From JABAAE01 sp036336715 (GTDB lineage Bacteria; Planctomycetota; Planctomycetia; Pirellulales; Pirellulaceae): DNA of 64,000 bases. The stretch spans positions 1 through 64,000 of the forward strand of contig JAYZFP010000215.1 of the NCBI GenBank assembly GCA_036336715.1. The letters are read 5' to 3'. Below, in pieces: positions 55,219 to 64,000 of the stretch. Below the pieces are notes generated by a model, which saw only the letters and a list, made by a program, of their open reading frames with translations, had not been told where the DNA came from and did not search any database. The position numbers and the translations under genes are program-made. Each line of letters starts with the position of its first letter. Positions within the stretch are counted from its first letter, which is position 1.

Positions 55219-57144
55219 ATGTTCAGATTTCCAATTTTGCTTTTGCCAGCTGTTCTGGTTTTGCCGGTTGGCCTGTTTGGTGAGGAACCCCGGAAACCGA
55301 ATGTCCTGTTGCTGCTGGTTGACGATCTGAAGCCGGCACTGGGTTGCTACGGTGATCAGGTCGCCATCACTCCCAATATCGATCGCCTAGCAGCTTCCGG
55401 CACGCGGTTTGACCTTGCGTATTGCAACCAGGCGGTCTGTGCTCCCTCCCGCTTCACCCTGATGCTTGGTTCGCATTCGACTTCGACCGGGCTTTACGGA
55501 CTGGGATCGCAACTTCGCAACGTTATCCCCAACGCGGTGACCCTGCCGCAATATTTTTCCCAACACGGCTACAGCACCGAATCACTGGGAAAAATATTCC
55601 ATATCGGGCATGGCAACCTGGGGGATCCCACCTCTTTCGAAGTTCCCCATTTCCACGACAAGGTGATCGAGTACCTCGACCCGGAAAGTACCAATGGCGG
55701 CAAGCTCACCCGCGAGGAAGCCTATTTCACCAACCGCCAACTGGGCCAGATCCGCTCCTTGCCGCGGGGAGCCGCCTTTGAACACCCGGAGGCCGCTGAC
55801 ACAGATTATGCGGATGGCCGGGTGGCCCGGGAAACCATCCGCCGGTTGCAGCAGGCGAAATCACGCCGGGAAAAAACCGGGACCCCCTTCCTGATTGCCG
55901 CCGGTTTTGTCCGACCCCACCTCCCCTTTTCCGCACCGAAAAGATACTGGAACCGCTTCGACCCCCGGAAGTTACCGATGCCGAGGTTCCTTGGAAATCC
56001 GCGCGATGCAGCCGCGGTGGGGCTGAAGAAGGGGGGTGAGATTTCCAATTACAAACCGGTTCCCACCAACGGTGAGGTGAACCCCGAACTGACCCGGCAA
56101 CTGATTCACGGCTATTACGCCAGTACAAGTTTCGTGGATGCCCAGATCGGAAAAGTGCTGGACGAACTCAAACGACTCGAGCTCGATCGCCAGACAATCG
56201 TCGTGTTATGGGGCGACCATGGATTCCATTTGGGCGATCACAGCTTCTGGACCAAGCACACCAATTACGAACAGGCTAACCGGATTCCCATTCTGATCGC
56301 CGCTCCTGGTGTTTCCCGCCCCGGTTCGGTGACCCGGCAACCGGCTGAAAGCGTTGACCTTTTCCCGACATTGGCCGAACTGTGCGGACTCCCCCAGCCG
56401 CGCGGACCACAGAGAATTGATGGCCGGAGTCTGGTCCCGGTACTGCGGGATGTCAAGGTTCGCGTAAGGGATCACGCCTATCACGCCTATCCGCGCAAAA
56501 AACTGGGGCGTGCCATCCGGACGGAGCAGTATCGTCTGGTCGAGTGGCAAAATGTCGGCCAACCGGCGGAAGCAGCAGAAATAGAATTGTACGACTACCA
56601 AAATGATCCCCTGGAAACCGAGAACGTCGCCGCCCGGAACCCGCAGGTTGTCAAGCGGCTTCGCGATATTCTGGCGACTTACCCACAGCCGGTTGACCCG
56701 CGCCGCCGCTCCGGAAAAGCAGGCCCCGCCCCCCGGATCGTCAACCGCCAACTGAAGATTTCCGCGACCGTAACCGGCAAACAGCCCTCCGGTGTGGTGC
56801 TCGCTCAGGGAGGACGTCAGCACGGGTATGCGGTCTCGCTGGAAGAGGGAAGGGTGCATTTCGATGTGCGGAAAGATACGAAAGTCACCCGCATCTCCTC
56901 ACCGCTGCAATACTCTGGGACCACGACCATCAAGGCGACCCTGCTGCCAAAGCAGATGACGCTGCAGGTCAACGGTGTGATCGTGGCCCGGGGGGAGTCA
57001 CCGGGCCTGATCCAGGTTCAACCCCAGGACGAACTTTCGCTGGGGGAGGACACGCAAACAGCCGCTGGCAATTACCAGCCGCCCAACAAATTCAGCGGAA
57101 AAATCATTGCTTCCAACGTCAAAACGGACAAACCTGTCGATTGA
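55219..57144 (+). CDS. exported sulfatase with C-terminal extension (iduronate-2-sulfatase-like)
   Basis: From ATG 55219 the protein has 641 residues. It has a signal peptide (FRFPILLLPAVLVLPVG), KPNVLLLLVDDLKPALGCYGD, the formylglycine motif CAPSRFT, the iduronate-2-sulfatase-like FLIAAGFVRPHLPF, VVLWGDHGFHLGDHS and DYQNDPLETENVA. About 120 extra residues after the catalytic fold (RQLKISATVTGKQPSGVVLAQGG...TTTIKATLLPKQMTLQVNGVIV) look like a concanavalin/LamG-type beta sandwich. It would desulfate a sugar outside the cell, and the extension may bind the polymer. A frame to 55090 adds unconserved residues. Confidence 0.92.
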   Translation: MFRFPILLLPAVLVLPVGLFGEEPRKPNVLLLLVDDLKPALGCYGDQVAITPNIDRLAASGTRFDLAYCNQAVCAPSRFTLMLGSHSTSTGLYGLGSQLRNVIPNAVTLPQYFSQHGYSTESLGKIFHIGHGNLGDPTSFEVPHFHDKVIEYLDPESTNGGKLTREEAYFTNRQLGQIRSLPRGAAFEHPEAADTDYADGRVARETIRRLQQAKSRREKTGTPFLIAAGFVRPHLPFSAPKRYWNRFDPRKLPMPRFLGNPRDAAAVGLKKGGEISNYKPVPTNGEVNPELTRQLIHGYYASTSFVDAQIGKVLDELKRLELDRQTIVVLWGDHGFHLGDHSFWTKHTNYEQANRIPILIAAPGVSRPGSVTRQPAESVDLFPTLAELCGLPQPRGPQRIDGRSLVPVLRDVKVRVRDHAYHAYPRKKLGRAIRTEQYRLVEWQNVGQPAEAAEIELYDYQNDPLETENVAARNPQVVKRLRDILATYPQPVDPRRRSGKAGPAPRIVNRQLKISATVTGKQPSGVVLAQGGRQHGYAVSLEEGRVHFDVRKDTKVTRISSPLQYSGTTTIKATLLPKQMTLQVNGVIVARGESPGLIQVQPQDELSLGEDTQTAAGNYQPPNKFSGKIIASNVKTDKPVD

Positions 57145-57252
57145 GCTGTACAGACCTCCAAGACTTTGAGAGGCTGCCGACCCGGAGCGAAGCAACCGTT
57201 ACGGGACCAGCAGCCGCCCTGGATTGTGCGAAGCCCGAGCTTTTCATTTAGA

Positions 57253-58554
57253 ATGGAAGTCATGAACGCATTTCATCCCATACCCCGTCGGACCCTGCTG
57301 AAGGGAGCGGGTGCCTGCCTGGCACTTCCGGCCCTGGAAATCATGGAATCCCCCCTGATGGCTGCGGACAATGCCGGCCGTCCAAAACAGGGCGAGGCAA
57401 AAATCCCCTTGCGATTGGGGATCTTTCACAAGGGAAATGGTATCGATCCCGCCAACTGGGAGGCCAACGGAAGCGAAACGGATTTTCGGCTTTCCAAAAA
57501 CCTCCATCCGCTGGAAAAGCACCAGGCAGAGATAGTCGTCCTCTCCAACGTCAGCAACCAGCCCAAGGGGGATCACTATGGGGCCATGCCTCTGTTCATG
57601 ACTGGCATTCAGAACCGCAATCCGGGCCAGACCTTCGACCAGGTGATCGCGGAAAAGATCGGCAGCCAATCGCAGTTCCAGTCCTTTCAGCTTTCCGCCG
57701 AACCTGTGGACGTGCGATCGACCACACTCAACAGCCTGGCCTACGATCGGGAGGGTCGTCCGAAATACGTCGAACGCAACGCGCAGTTCGCTTTTGACCG
57801 ACTGTTTCGCGGCCTCAGTGGATCGCGACAACGGAATAAAATCAGCAGCGTGCTGGATGCGGTCCAGGAACCCGCCGGAAAGCTGTTGAAACGCGCCAGC
57901 CGGACGGATCGCCAGGTGCTGCACAACTACCTGGATTCCATCCGGGAAGTGGAAATGGAAATCGAAAAACAGAACCAGGTCGATCGGGCACGTCCCAACC
58001 TGGAAAAAGTCAAAGGTGACGTCGTCAAGCTGGATGACTTTCCCTCCAAGATGAAGACGATGATGGACCTGGTGGCTCTCGCGTTCTGGACCGATGCCAC
58101 CCGGGTAGCTTCCTGCATTATGGCGCTGGAAAGCAGCCGGCGGATTCATGATTTTCTCGGGCTGACCGCCGATTTTCACTGGTCGTCACACTTCGAGAGA
58201 AACAGTCGCCTGGCAGAGCAGTTCAATCAGGCCAATACCTGGTACGTTGAACAGTTCGCCTACGCGGTCACCCGGATGAAATCACTCCCCGAATTTGACG
58301 GGTCTTCGGTATTCGACCATTCGGTCCTGATGTTTGGTTCCGGTCTCAGTCACGGAGGCAAGCACGTCGGGTCCAACCTGCCGCTGGTTCTGGCAGGTGG
58401 CAAGCATTGCGGACTGAACACCGGACGACTGCTGAAATACCCGGACCAGCCGCCCCACGCCAACTGCCTTTTGACCCTGATTCAGCATTTTGGCATACCA
58501 GACGAATCCTATTCGAATTCCACGGGGACCCTGGACCGGCTCCGCAAGTCCTGA
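57253..58554 (+). CDS. DUF1552 family protein
   Basis: The product (433 residues from ATG 57253, or 430 from 57262) has a signal-like leader with basic IPRRTLLKGAGACLALPALEIMES. It then has LRLGIFHKGNGIDPANWEANG, HYGAMPLFMTG, YLDSIREVEMEIEKQN and FGSGLSHGGKHVGSNLPLVLAG, matching DUF1552. The family occurs mainly in planctomycetes and verrucomicrobia, often next to DUF1501/DUF1549-type genes. Its activity is unknown. It lies downstream of the sulfatase on the same strand, converging on another sulfatase. Confidence 0.9.
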   Translation: MEVMNAFHPIPRRTLLKGAGACLALPALEIMESPLMAADNAGRPKQGEAKIPLRLGIFHKGNGIDPANWEANGSETDFRLSKNLHPLEKHQAEIVVLSNVSNQPKGDHYGAMPLFMTGIQNRNPGQTFDQVIAEKIGSQSQFQSFQLSAEPVDVRSTTLNSLAYDREGRPKYVERNAQFAFDRLFRGLSGSRQRNKISSVLDAVQEPAGKLLKRASRTDRQVLHNYLDSIREVEMEIEKQNQVDRARPNLEKVKGDVVKLDDFPSKMKTMMDLVALAFWTDATRVASCIMALESSRRIHDFLGLTADFHWSSHFERNSRLAEQFNQANTWYVEQFAYAVTRMKSLPEFDGSSVFDHSVLMFGSGLSHGGKHVGSNLPLVLAGGKHCGLNTGRLLKYPDQPPHANCLLTLIQHFGIPDESYSNSTGTLDRLRKS

Positions 58555-58601
58555 TGGGTTCGCCGGCACAACACACCAGGGGCGGTTGTTGCCCGGACAC
58601 G

Positions 58602-58646
58602 TTTCAGGACTGCACGCAGGGCACTTTTCAGGACTGGGCGCAGGGC
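58602..58646. repeat. 21-base imperfect direct repeat between DUF1552 and the sulfatase
   Basis: TTTCAGGACTG plus CGCAGGGC occurs at 58602-58622 and 58626-58646, 19 of 21 bases identical, with period 24, in the 99-base convergent gap. Confidence 0.85.
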
Positions 58647-58653
58647 GGGGTGG

Positions 58654-60285
<1,632 letters not shown>

Positions 60286-60392
60286 TTTGGTCGGTGTGTT
60301 CGAGGCGGTCGGGTCGATACGGGTAGCCCGTGCAATTAAGATAGACCGAACAGCGATCCGAATCAAAAAGAAACCCCCGGACCAGGACCCCG

Positions 60393-61340
60393 ATGACCGA
60401 CCGTTTTTTCATGGCTTGCGCTCTGCTCACCACCTTCCAGCTCGGAGTTGCCCCCGCGCGGCTGTTGGCACAAAAGGGGGAAAAGCAGATTAACGGGCAG
60501 GGCAGAATCTTTCAATCAAAAACGGAATCCCTCGACTTCATGAAGTCAATCAAGAAGGAAGCCTCAACCAACCCCGAGCTCAAGACAATGCTGCCCCTGA
60601 TCAACGATGTTGTGCTGGGTAGGCCCATTGGCTCCAGCGGCAAGGGATTCAAGGGAAATCCCGGCTTGCTCAACCTGCTGTCGGATTCCCGGGTTCGCCA
60701 GGAACTGGAAATGGTCGAAAGCCAATTCGAAGAACTCAAGCGGATGCAGGCCGAAATCCAGGACCGGGCCGCCCGGGAACTGAAACGCATCGACTTCAGT
60801 GACCGGAAAAACCTGTCCGCCCGGATTCGGGGAATCGGAGAAAAAGCAGAACAGGATATCGAAGCCCTGCTCCTGCCCCACCAGAAACAGCGGCTGCAGC
60901 AGATTGCGACTCGGGCCCAGGTTGGCCGCCGGAGCCTGGCCCGCTACCTGACCGCCGATCCCGTCAAAAGCGATTTGAGCCTTACGGAAGAACAGTCGGA
61001 CACGCTGCTCGAGACGGAGGCGAAAATCGAAGCCAAACTACAAAAGGAAATTGAAAAATTGAGAGAGCAGGCCCGGGAAGACCTTCTCTCCATCCTGAAT
61101 CGGAAGCAGCGGGAAAAGGTGGACCAGATGCTGGGGGACCCTTTCCGGCTTGAGGGAAAGAAAAAGGATCGACCCGACAAACCGAAAAAGCCGAAAAAAG
61201 AAAAGCAGCAAGGCGGCAAGAAGGACCTGAAACAGTCCTTCCGGGGGATTTTTGGGAGGCAGGTGGCCTGCAGTCAATCCTGTCCGAGGGCGGCCAGAAC
61301 CGCGGGATCGACTGCATTGTCAGCCAGCGCCTGTTGGTAG
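60393..61340 (+). CDS. exported coiled-coil protein, unknown function
   Basis: The 315-residue product begins with a signal peptide (FFMACALLTTFQLGVAPARLLA) and is then largely helical, with Glu/Lys/Arg-rich coiled-coil regions. It has LTEEQSDTLLETEAKIEAKLQKEIEKLREQ (about 201-230), reminiscent of LTxxQ-type periplasmic helical proteins, but no domain can be named. A Lys-rich tail (KKKDRPDKPKKPKKEKQQ) precedes the end. The 3' end overlaps the convergent lipoprotein gene by 67 bases, which casts some doubt on its last 20 residues. Confidence 0.75.
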   Translation: MTDRFFMACALLTTFQLGVAPARLLAQKGEKQINGQGRIFQSKTESLDFMKSIKKEASTNPELKTMLPLINDVVLGRPIGSSGKGFKGNPGLLNLLSDSRVRQELEMVESQFEELKRMQAEIQDRAARELKRIDFSDRKNLSARIRGIGEKAEQDIEALLLPHQKQRLQQIATRAQVGRRSLARYLTADPVKSDLSLTEEQSDTLLETEAKIEAKLQKEIEKLREQAREDLLSILNRKQREKVDQMLGDPFRLEGKKKDRPDKPKKPKKEKQQGGKKDLKQSFRGIFGRQVACSQSCPRAARTAGSTALSASACW

Positions 61341-62701
61341 TTCGCAAAGTATTTCGAATATTCCTCGTGCATTTCCCGGGCCACGTCGTCACCACGGCCG
61401 ATACGATCCAGCACCCCGTCCAGTTCGTCCAGCCAATCCTTTTTCTTCTTGACCACGAACTGGATCGTCCCCGAATCATCGGTGACAAACAGGAAGCAGG
61501 TGACTCCGACATCCATTTTTTGAAGCACCGTCCCGCTCTTGTCCAAAAAACAGTCCCAGCCGGACAGGGGAGCTTCCTGGTCCGGGCCGCTCGACGGGGG
61601 GAAAATCCAGGCAAACCGGTTCGACCGTTTGCGGCTGGCAACGCGGTCGAGTTTGGTCAGCTCGGCCGGACCGAAAACGGTCGGAGCGCCATAGATAAAC
61701 AGGCCACCCTTTTTTGACTCGGTGGCGCGATAGGGGCGCTGGCTGCTGTCCACCAGGTTCCAGTCCTCCATCTTCTTGCCGATCATGGGTGAAGGAAAAA
61801 CCTCGGGCAGCCGGACAAATTTCGAAACCGCTCTTTCGTTGGGATCCAGCTTCAGGGTTGGCGGGCGGGTCAATTCAAACGACTGCTTCCGAAAAAGCAT
61901 TGCAAAGGACAGATTCTTGACCGCCACCGCCTGGCCAATTTCCTTCGCCAGCAATCCATGGGGAAGCCTCATCCCGACAACCGAGTTTTCATGGATGTCG
62001 ATTCGACAGGCAATCACGCCAAAGTCGGTTTCAAACGTGGTGTCAGCAAACTGAACACCGTTTGACTCAACCAGCCTGGATTCGAGCAGTTTTTCGCGGG
62101 AAAACCAGGCAGGAGCCTGGCCGGCGAACAGCCTTGCCGGCAGTCCCAGAACCCGGGACATTGACACCGTATCGACCTTTGGATTCCAGGGGATCTCATC
62201 GATACCCATGGAGAAATGCCGCGCGATCGCATCCGCCTCGGTGGCCTGCCACATCCGGGTCGGGCTGAGTGAAGTACAGAGAACCTGGCCATCGAGATTC
62301 TGCGTTGCCGCATCAAGGACCCGTGCAATCGATCCTGACGAGGACCCCAGCAACTCCAGTTGGAAGCGATGAAAGCGGGAGATTCCAGTGCGGGAAAGCT
62401 CGCTGGAGAAGGGATGGGATTCTTCAATGGGAATCCCGTTCAGTTCGTAATTCAGGACCAGGCTGGCTTCGTCCCGGTAACCATCGGCGTTCTTGTAACG
62501 GGCCAGGATCGCTTCCAGGTCCAACTCGAAACCGTTTTCCTCGACATTGTCTACCTGTTTTTTTTCCCGGTTGCAGGAGCATGAGATCGCCACCAGCACG
62601 ATCATCAGAATTCGACTGGCTGCAAACCACCTGCCGGGATTTTCCGGGTCGGGACCGTTTTCGAAATTTGGTTCTTCCTGCGTTGTCATGTTGGCCGCCA
62701 T
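61274..62701 (-). CDS. lipoprotein of unknown function
   Basis: From ATG 62701 the product has 475 residues (62689 is an alternative). After a short N-terminus, the hydrophobic LMIVLVAISC ends in a lipobox-type Cys (VAISCSCN). The body has a DUF2092-like feel: YKNADGYRDEASLVLNYELNG, a long beta-rich region with GVIACRIDIHENSVVGMRLP, and a C-terminal GWDCFLDKSGTVLQKMDVGVTCFLFV. The C-terminal end converges on and overlaps the coiled-coil gene. I do not recognise the family firmly. Confidence 0.75.
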   Translation of the reverse strand: MAANMTTQEEPNFENGPDPENPGRWFAASRILMIVLVAISCSCNREKKQVDNVEENGFELDLEAILARYKNADGYRDEASLVLNYELNGIPIEESHPFSSELSRTGISRFHRFQLELLGSSSGSIARVLDAATQNLDGQVLCTSLSPTRMWQATEADAIARHFSMGIDEIPWNPKVDTVSMSRVLGLPARLFAGQAPAWFSREKLLESRLVESNGVQFADTTFETDFGVIACRIDIHENSVVGMRLPHGLLAKEIGQAVAVKNLSFAMLFRKQSFELTRPPTLKLDPNERAVSKFVRLPEVFPSPMIGKKMEDWNLVDSSQRPYRATESKKGGLFIYGAPTVFGPAELTKLDRVASRKRSNRFAWIFPPSSGPDQEAPLSGWDCFLDKSGTVLQKMDVGVTCFLFVTDDSGTIQFVVKKKKDWLDELDGVLDRIGRGDDVAREMHEEYSKYFANYQQALADNAVDPAVLAALGQD

Positions 62702-62779
62702 TATGTTGAAAGCACTTGAATCGATCAACGGAAATTCAAACCGCTTATGGCTTTCGAGGTACATCGGTATCATGAATTT

Positions 62780-63943
62780 ATGGCAAATCTAAAATTATCC
62801 GACATTATCGATCTGATTCCTGAATCAAAATTGCAGCTCGGTTTCGGTTATATGAGTCAAGCCGAATTCGATGTTGCCTCACTGGTAGACCGGCAAATGG
62901 AAGATCCGCTTGATTTCCCATCGCTGGAGCAGGCGATCCTGACCGAAGATACCGTCTGCATCGTGGTGGAACCGGGGATCATCCGCGGCACGGCCATCGC
63001 TGCCGAGGTGGCCCGCACAGTTCATGAAATCGGCGTTCCGGCAGAGAACATTTCCCTGTTGCTTGCCGAGGGGACAACTGGAAACGGAGTTCGGTCGGTC
63101 GAGTCGCTGCTCGCCGAGGCAGGCTGCCAAGGCTCCCAGGTCCTTGTACACGACGCCACGCAACGGGATGAAATCGGCTTTCTTGCTCCCAGCCAGTCTG
63201 GGGAGCCGATCCTGTTGAATGCCCGGATCGTGCATGCCGATTTCGTGATACCGGTTGCTTCGGTACGCCCCGACGGGTGGAAAAGCGATATCGATTTCAT
63301 GTATCCCTATTTTTCGGATGTCGATTCCCAGAAGAGGTTTTTCAAGCTCACACCGCCGCACCGCGTATCGCTGAACAGTGAAGTCAACCGCTGGGTCGGT
63401 TGCCTGTTTCGGGTCAATGTGATCTCCACGCCCATCGGAGAACAGATCACCGTGATCGCCGGTGAACAGAATTCGGTCAACAGGAAATCCCGAGAACTGC
63501 TGCAGGAGCAACTTCCTGCCGGCGAAAAGAGAACGGGCGACCTGGTGATTGCCGAAATCCAACCGCATCTTTGTGTCTCAGCCGAAGAATGGCGGCAGAC
63601 GCTGGATAACCTGATTGAGAGCTGCAATCGGGGGGGTACCGTTGTGTTGCTGTGCAACGACGAACTGGAATTTCCCCGACTGATTCCTCCGTCAGGCAGC
63701 AACCAGAATCCCGAAACCGAGGAAATTGCAAACCATGCACTCCGCCATGATTCCCATTCCGTATTCGTCATCTCCGAGCAGGCTTTTTTTCGCCGCCTGG
63801 GGGTAAGTCGGATCACTGACGGTGAGCAGGTGAAAAGACTTGCGGAACAGGTAGACCAGGTTCTGGTGCTGCCGGATTTTCAGAATGACTTTTCATACCA
63901 TGTCATGCCGGAAACATCCAAACAAACGGAGAATGAAAAATGA
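62780..63943 (+). CDS. LarA/DUF2088-like protein
   Basis: From ATG 62780 the product has 387 residues. The N-terminal region (LQLGFGYMSQAEF...VCIVVEPGIIRGTAIAAEVARTVHEIGVP) and the middle (VHDATQRDEIGFLAPS, IVHADFVIPVASVRPDG) follow the order of LarA-type DUF2088 proteins, in which a nickel-pincer cofactor racemises lactate or related acids. The usual DxTRPTP segment is replaced by VEPGIIRGT, so activity may differ or the assignment may be wrong. It overlaps the next gene by four bases (ATGA at 63940-63943). Confidence 0.6.
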   Translation: MANLKLSDIIDLIPESKLQLGFGYMSQAEFDVASLVDRQMEDPLDFPSLEQAILTEDTVCIVVEPGIIRGTAIAAEVARTVHEIGVPAENISLLLAEGTTGNGVRSVESLLAEAGCQGSQVLVHDATQRDEIGFLAPSQSGEPILLNARIVHADFVIPVASVRPDGWKSDIDFMYPYFSDVDSQKRFFKLTPPHRVSLNSEVNRWVGCLFRVNVISTPIGEQITVIAGEQNSVNRKSRELLQEQLPAGEKRTGDLVIAEIQPHLCVSAEEWRQTLDNLIESCNRGGTVVLLCNDELEFPRLIPPSGSNQNPETEEIANHALRHDSHSVFVISEQAFFRRLGVSRITDGEQVKRLAEQVDQVLVLPDFQNDFSYHVMPETSKQTENEK

Positions 63944-64000
63944 CCAGTCGAAAGGATCGTATCGAACAGATGCTTGCCGATTCACCGGGGGATCAATTTC
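63940..64000 (+). CDS. start of the next gene, cut by the window end
   Basis: An ATG at 63940 overlaps the previous stop (ATGA) and opens a frame of 20 codons reaching the window end: MTSRKDRIEQMLADSPGDQF. The beginning resembles short helical repeat (tetratricopeptide-like) proteins that start similarly in planctomycetes, but too little is visible to name it. Coupling to the LarA-like gene is likely. Confidence 0.6.
   Translation, partial: MTSRKDRIEQMLADSPGDQF

Overview
The window reads as chromosomal DNA of a planctomycete (Planctomycetota), with moderately high and even GC. The lineage call rests on gene content: PSCyt1/DUF1549/DUF1553 cytochrome-like proteins paired with DUF1501, DUF1552, a DUF1559 pilin-like protein, four formylglycine sulfatases, Tat-signal Gfo/Idh/MocA and enolase-superfamily proteins, and two genes of the tetrahydromethanopterin-linked C1 pathway. 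I see no transposase, integrase, phage gene, CRISPR array, rRNA or tRNA.

Layout. 1-1341: the tail of a DUF1501 protein and a nitrilase broken by one in-frame TGA. 1543-7871 (+): mfd, an exported parvulin-type isomerase, and an overlapping pair resembling MfnF and the MfnE-type amino-acid kinase. 8004-16095 (-): a complete F-type ATP synthase operon, atpZ - atpI-like - atpB - atpE - atpF - atpH - atpA - atpG - atpD - atpC, with a His/Asp/Gly repeat at the front of subunit a. 16538-22250 (+): a Rho_N/DUF4912 protein, then a PSCyt1/DUF1549/DUF1553 protein with an apparent NPCBM-like insert, and its DUF1501 partner. 22368-23959 (-): leuC preceded by an overlapping small ORF. 24129-31725: uppP, two sulfatases, an FG-GAP protein, an enolase-superfamily protein and an exported methyltransferase. 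31826-36004 (-): a TIM-barrel isomerase, hemA with a HemX/CcsA-like gene, and a sigma-54 activator with no sensor domain. 36235-39147 (-): a 970-residue exported HEAT-like protein with two degenerate receiver-like domains. 39299-44209: argH, enoyl-CoA hydratase, a tungsten-type aldehyde:ferredoxin oxidoreductase and a lipoprotein. 44347-55053: a Wzz-like protein, a small beta-sandwich-like protein, a DUF1559 pilin-like protein, a SASA esterase, a Gfo/Idh/MocA protein, DUF952 and DUF1501, and a propeller-like protein overlapping a Wzx-type flippase. 55219-64000: two more sulfatases, DUF1552, a coiled-coil exported protein converging on a lipoprotein, and a LarA/DUF2088-like protein followed by the start of another gene.

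How it fits together. Housekeeping blocks (ATP synthase, mfd, hemA, leuC, argH, uppP) alternate with genes for exported enzymes. The sulfatases, esterase, FG-GAP protein and sugar-oxidoreductase-like proteins suit breakdown of sulfated polysaccharide. The Wzz-like protein, flippase and uppP suit surface-polysaccharide assembly. The C1 genes and the AOR suggest aldehyde and one-carbon metabolism.

The points I would look at first are the exported HEAT/receiver-like protein, a perfect 12-bp terminator hairpin lying inside the apparent signal-peptide region of the PSCyt gene, the small ORF coupled to leuC, the exported methyltransferase, the nitrilase nonsense codon, and a set of short tandem duplications confined to gaps between genes.
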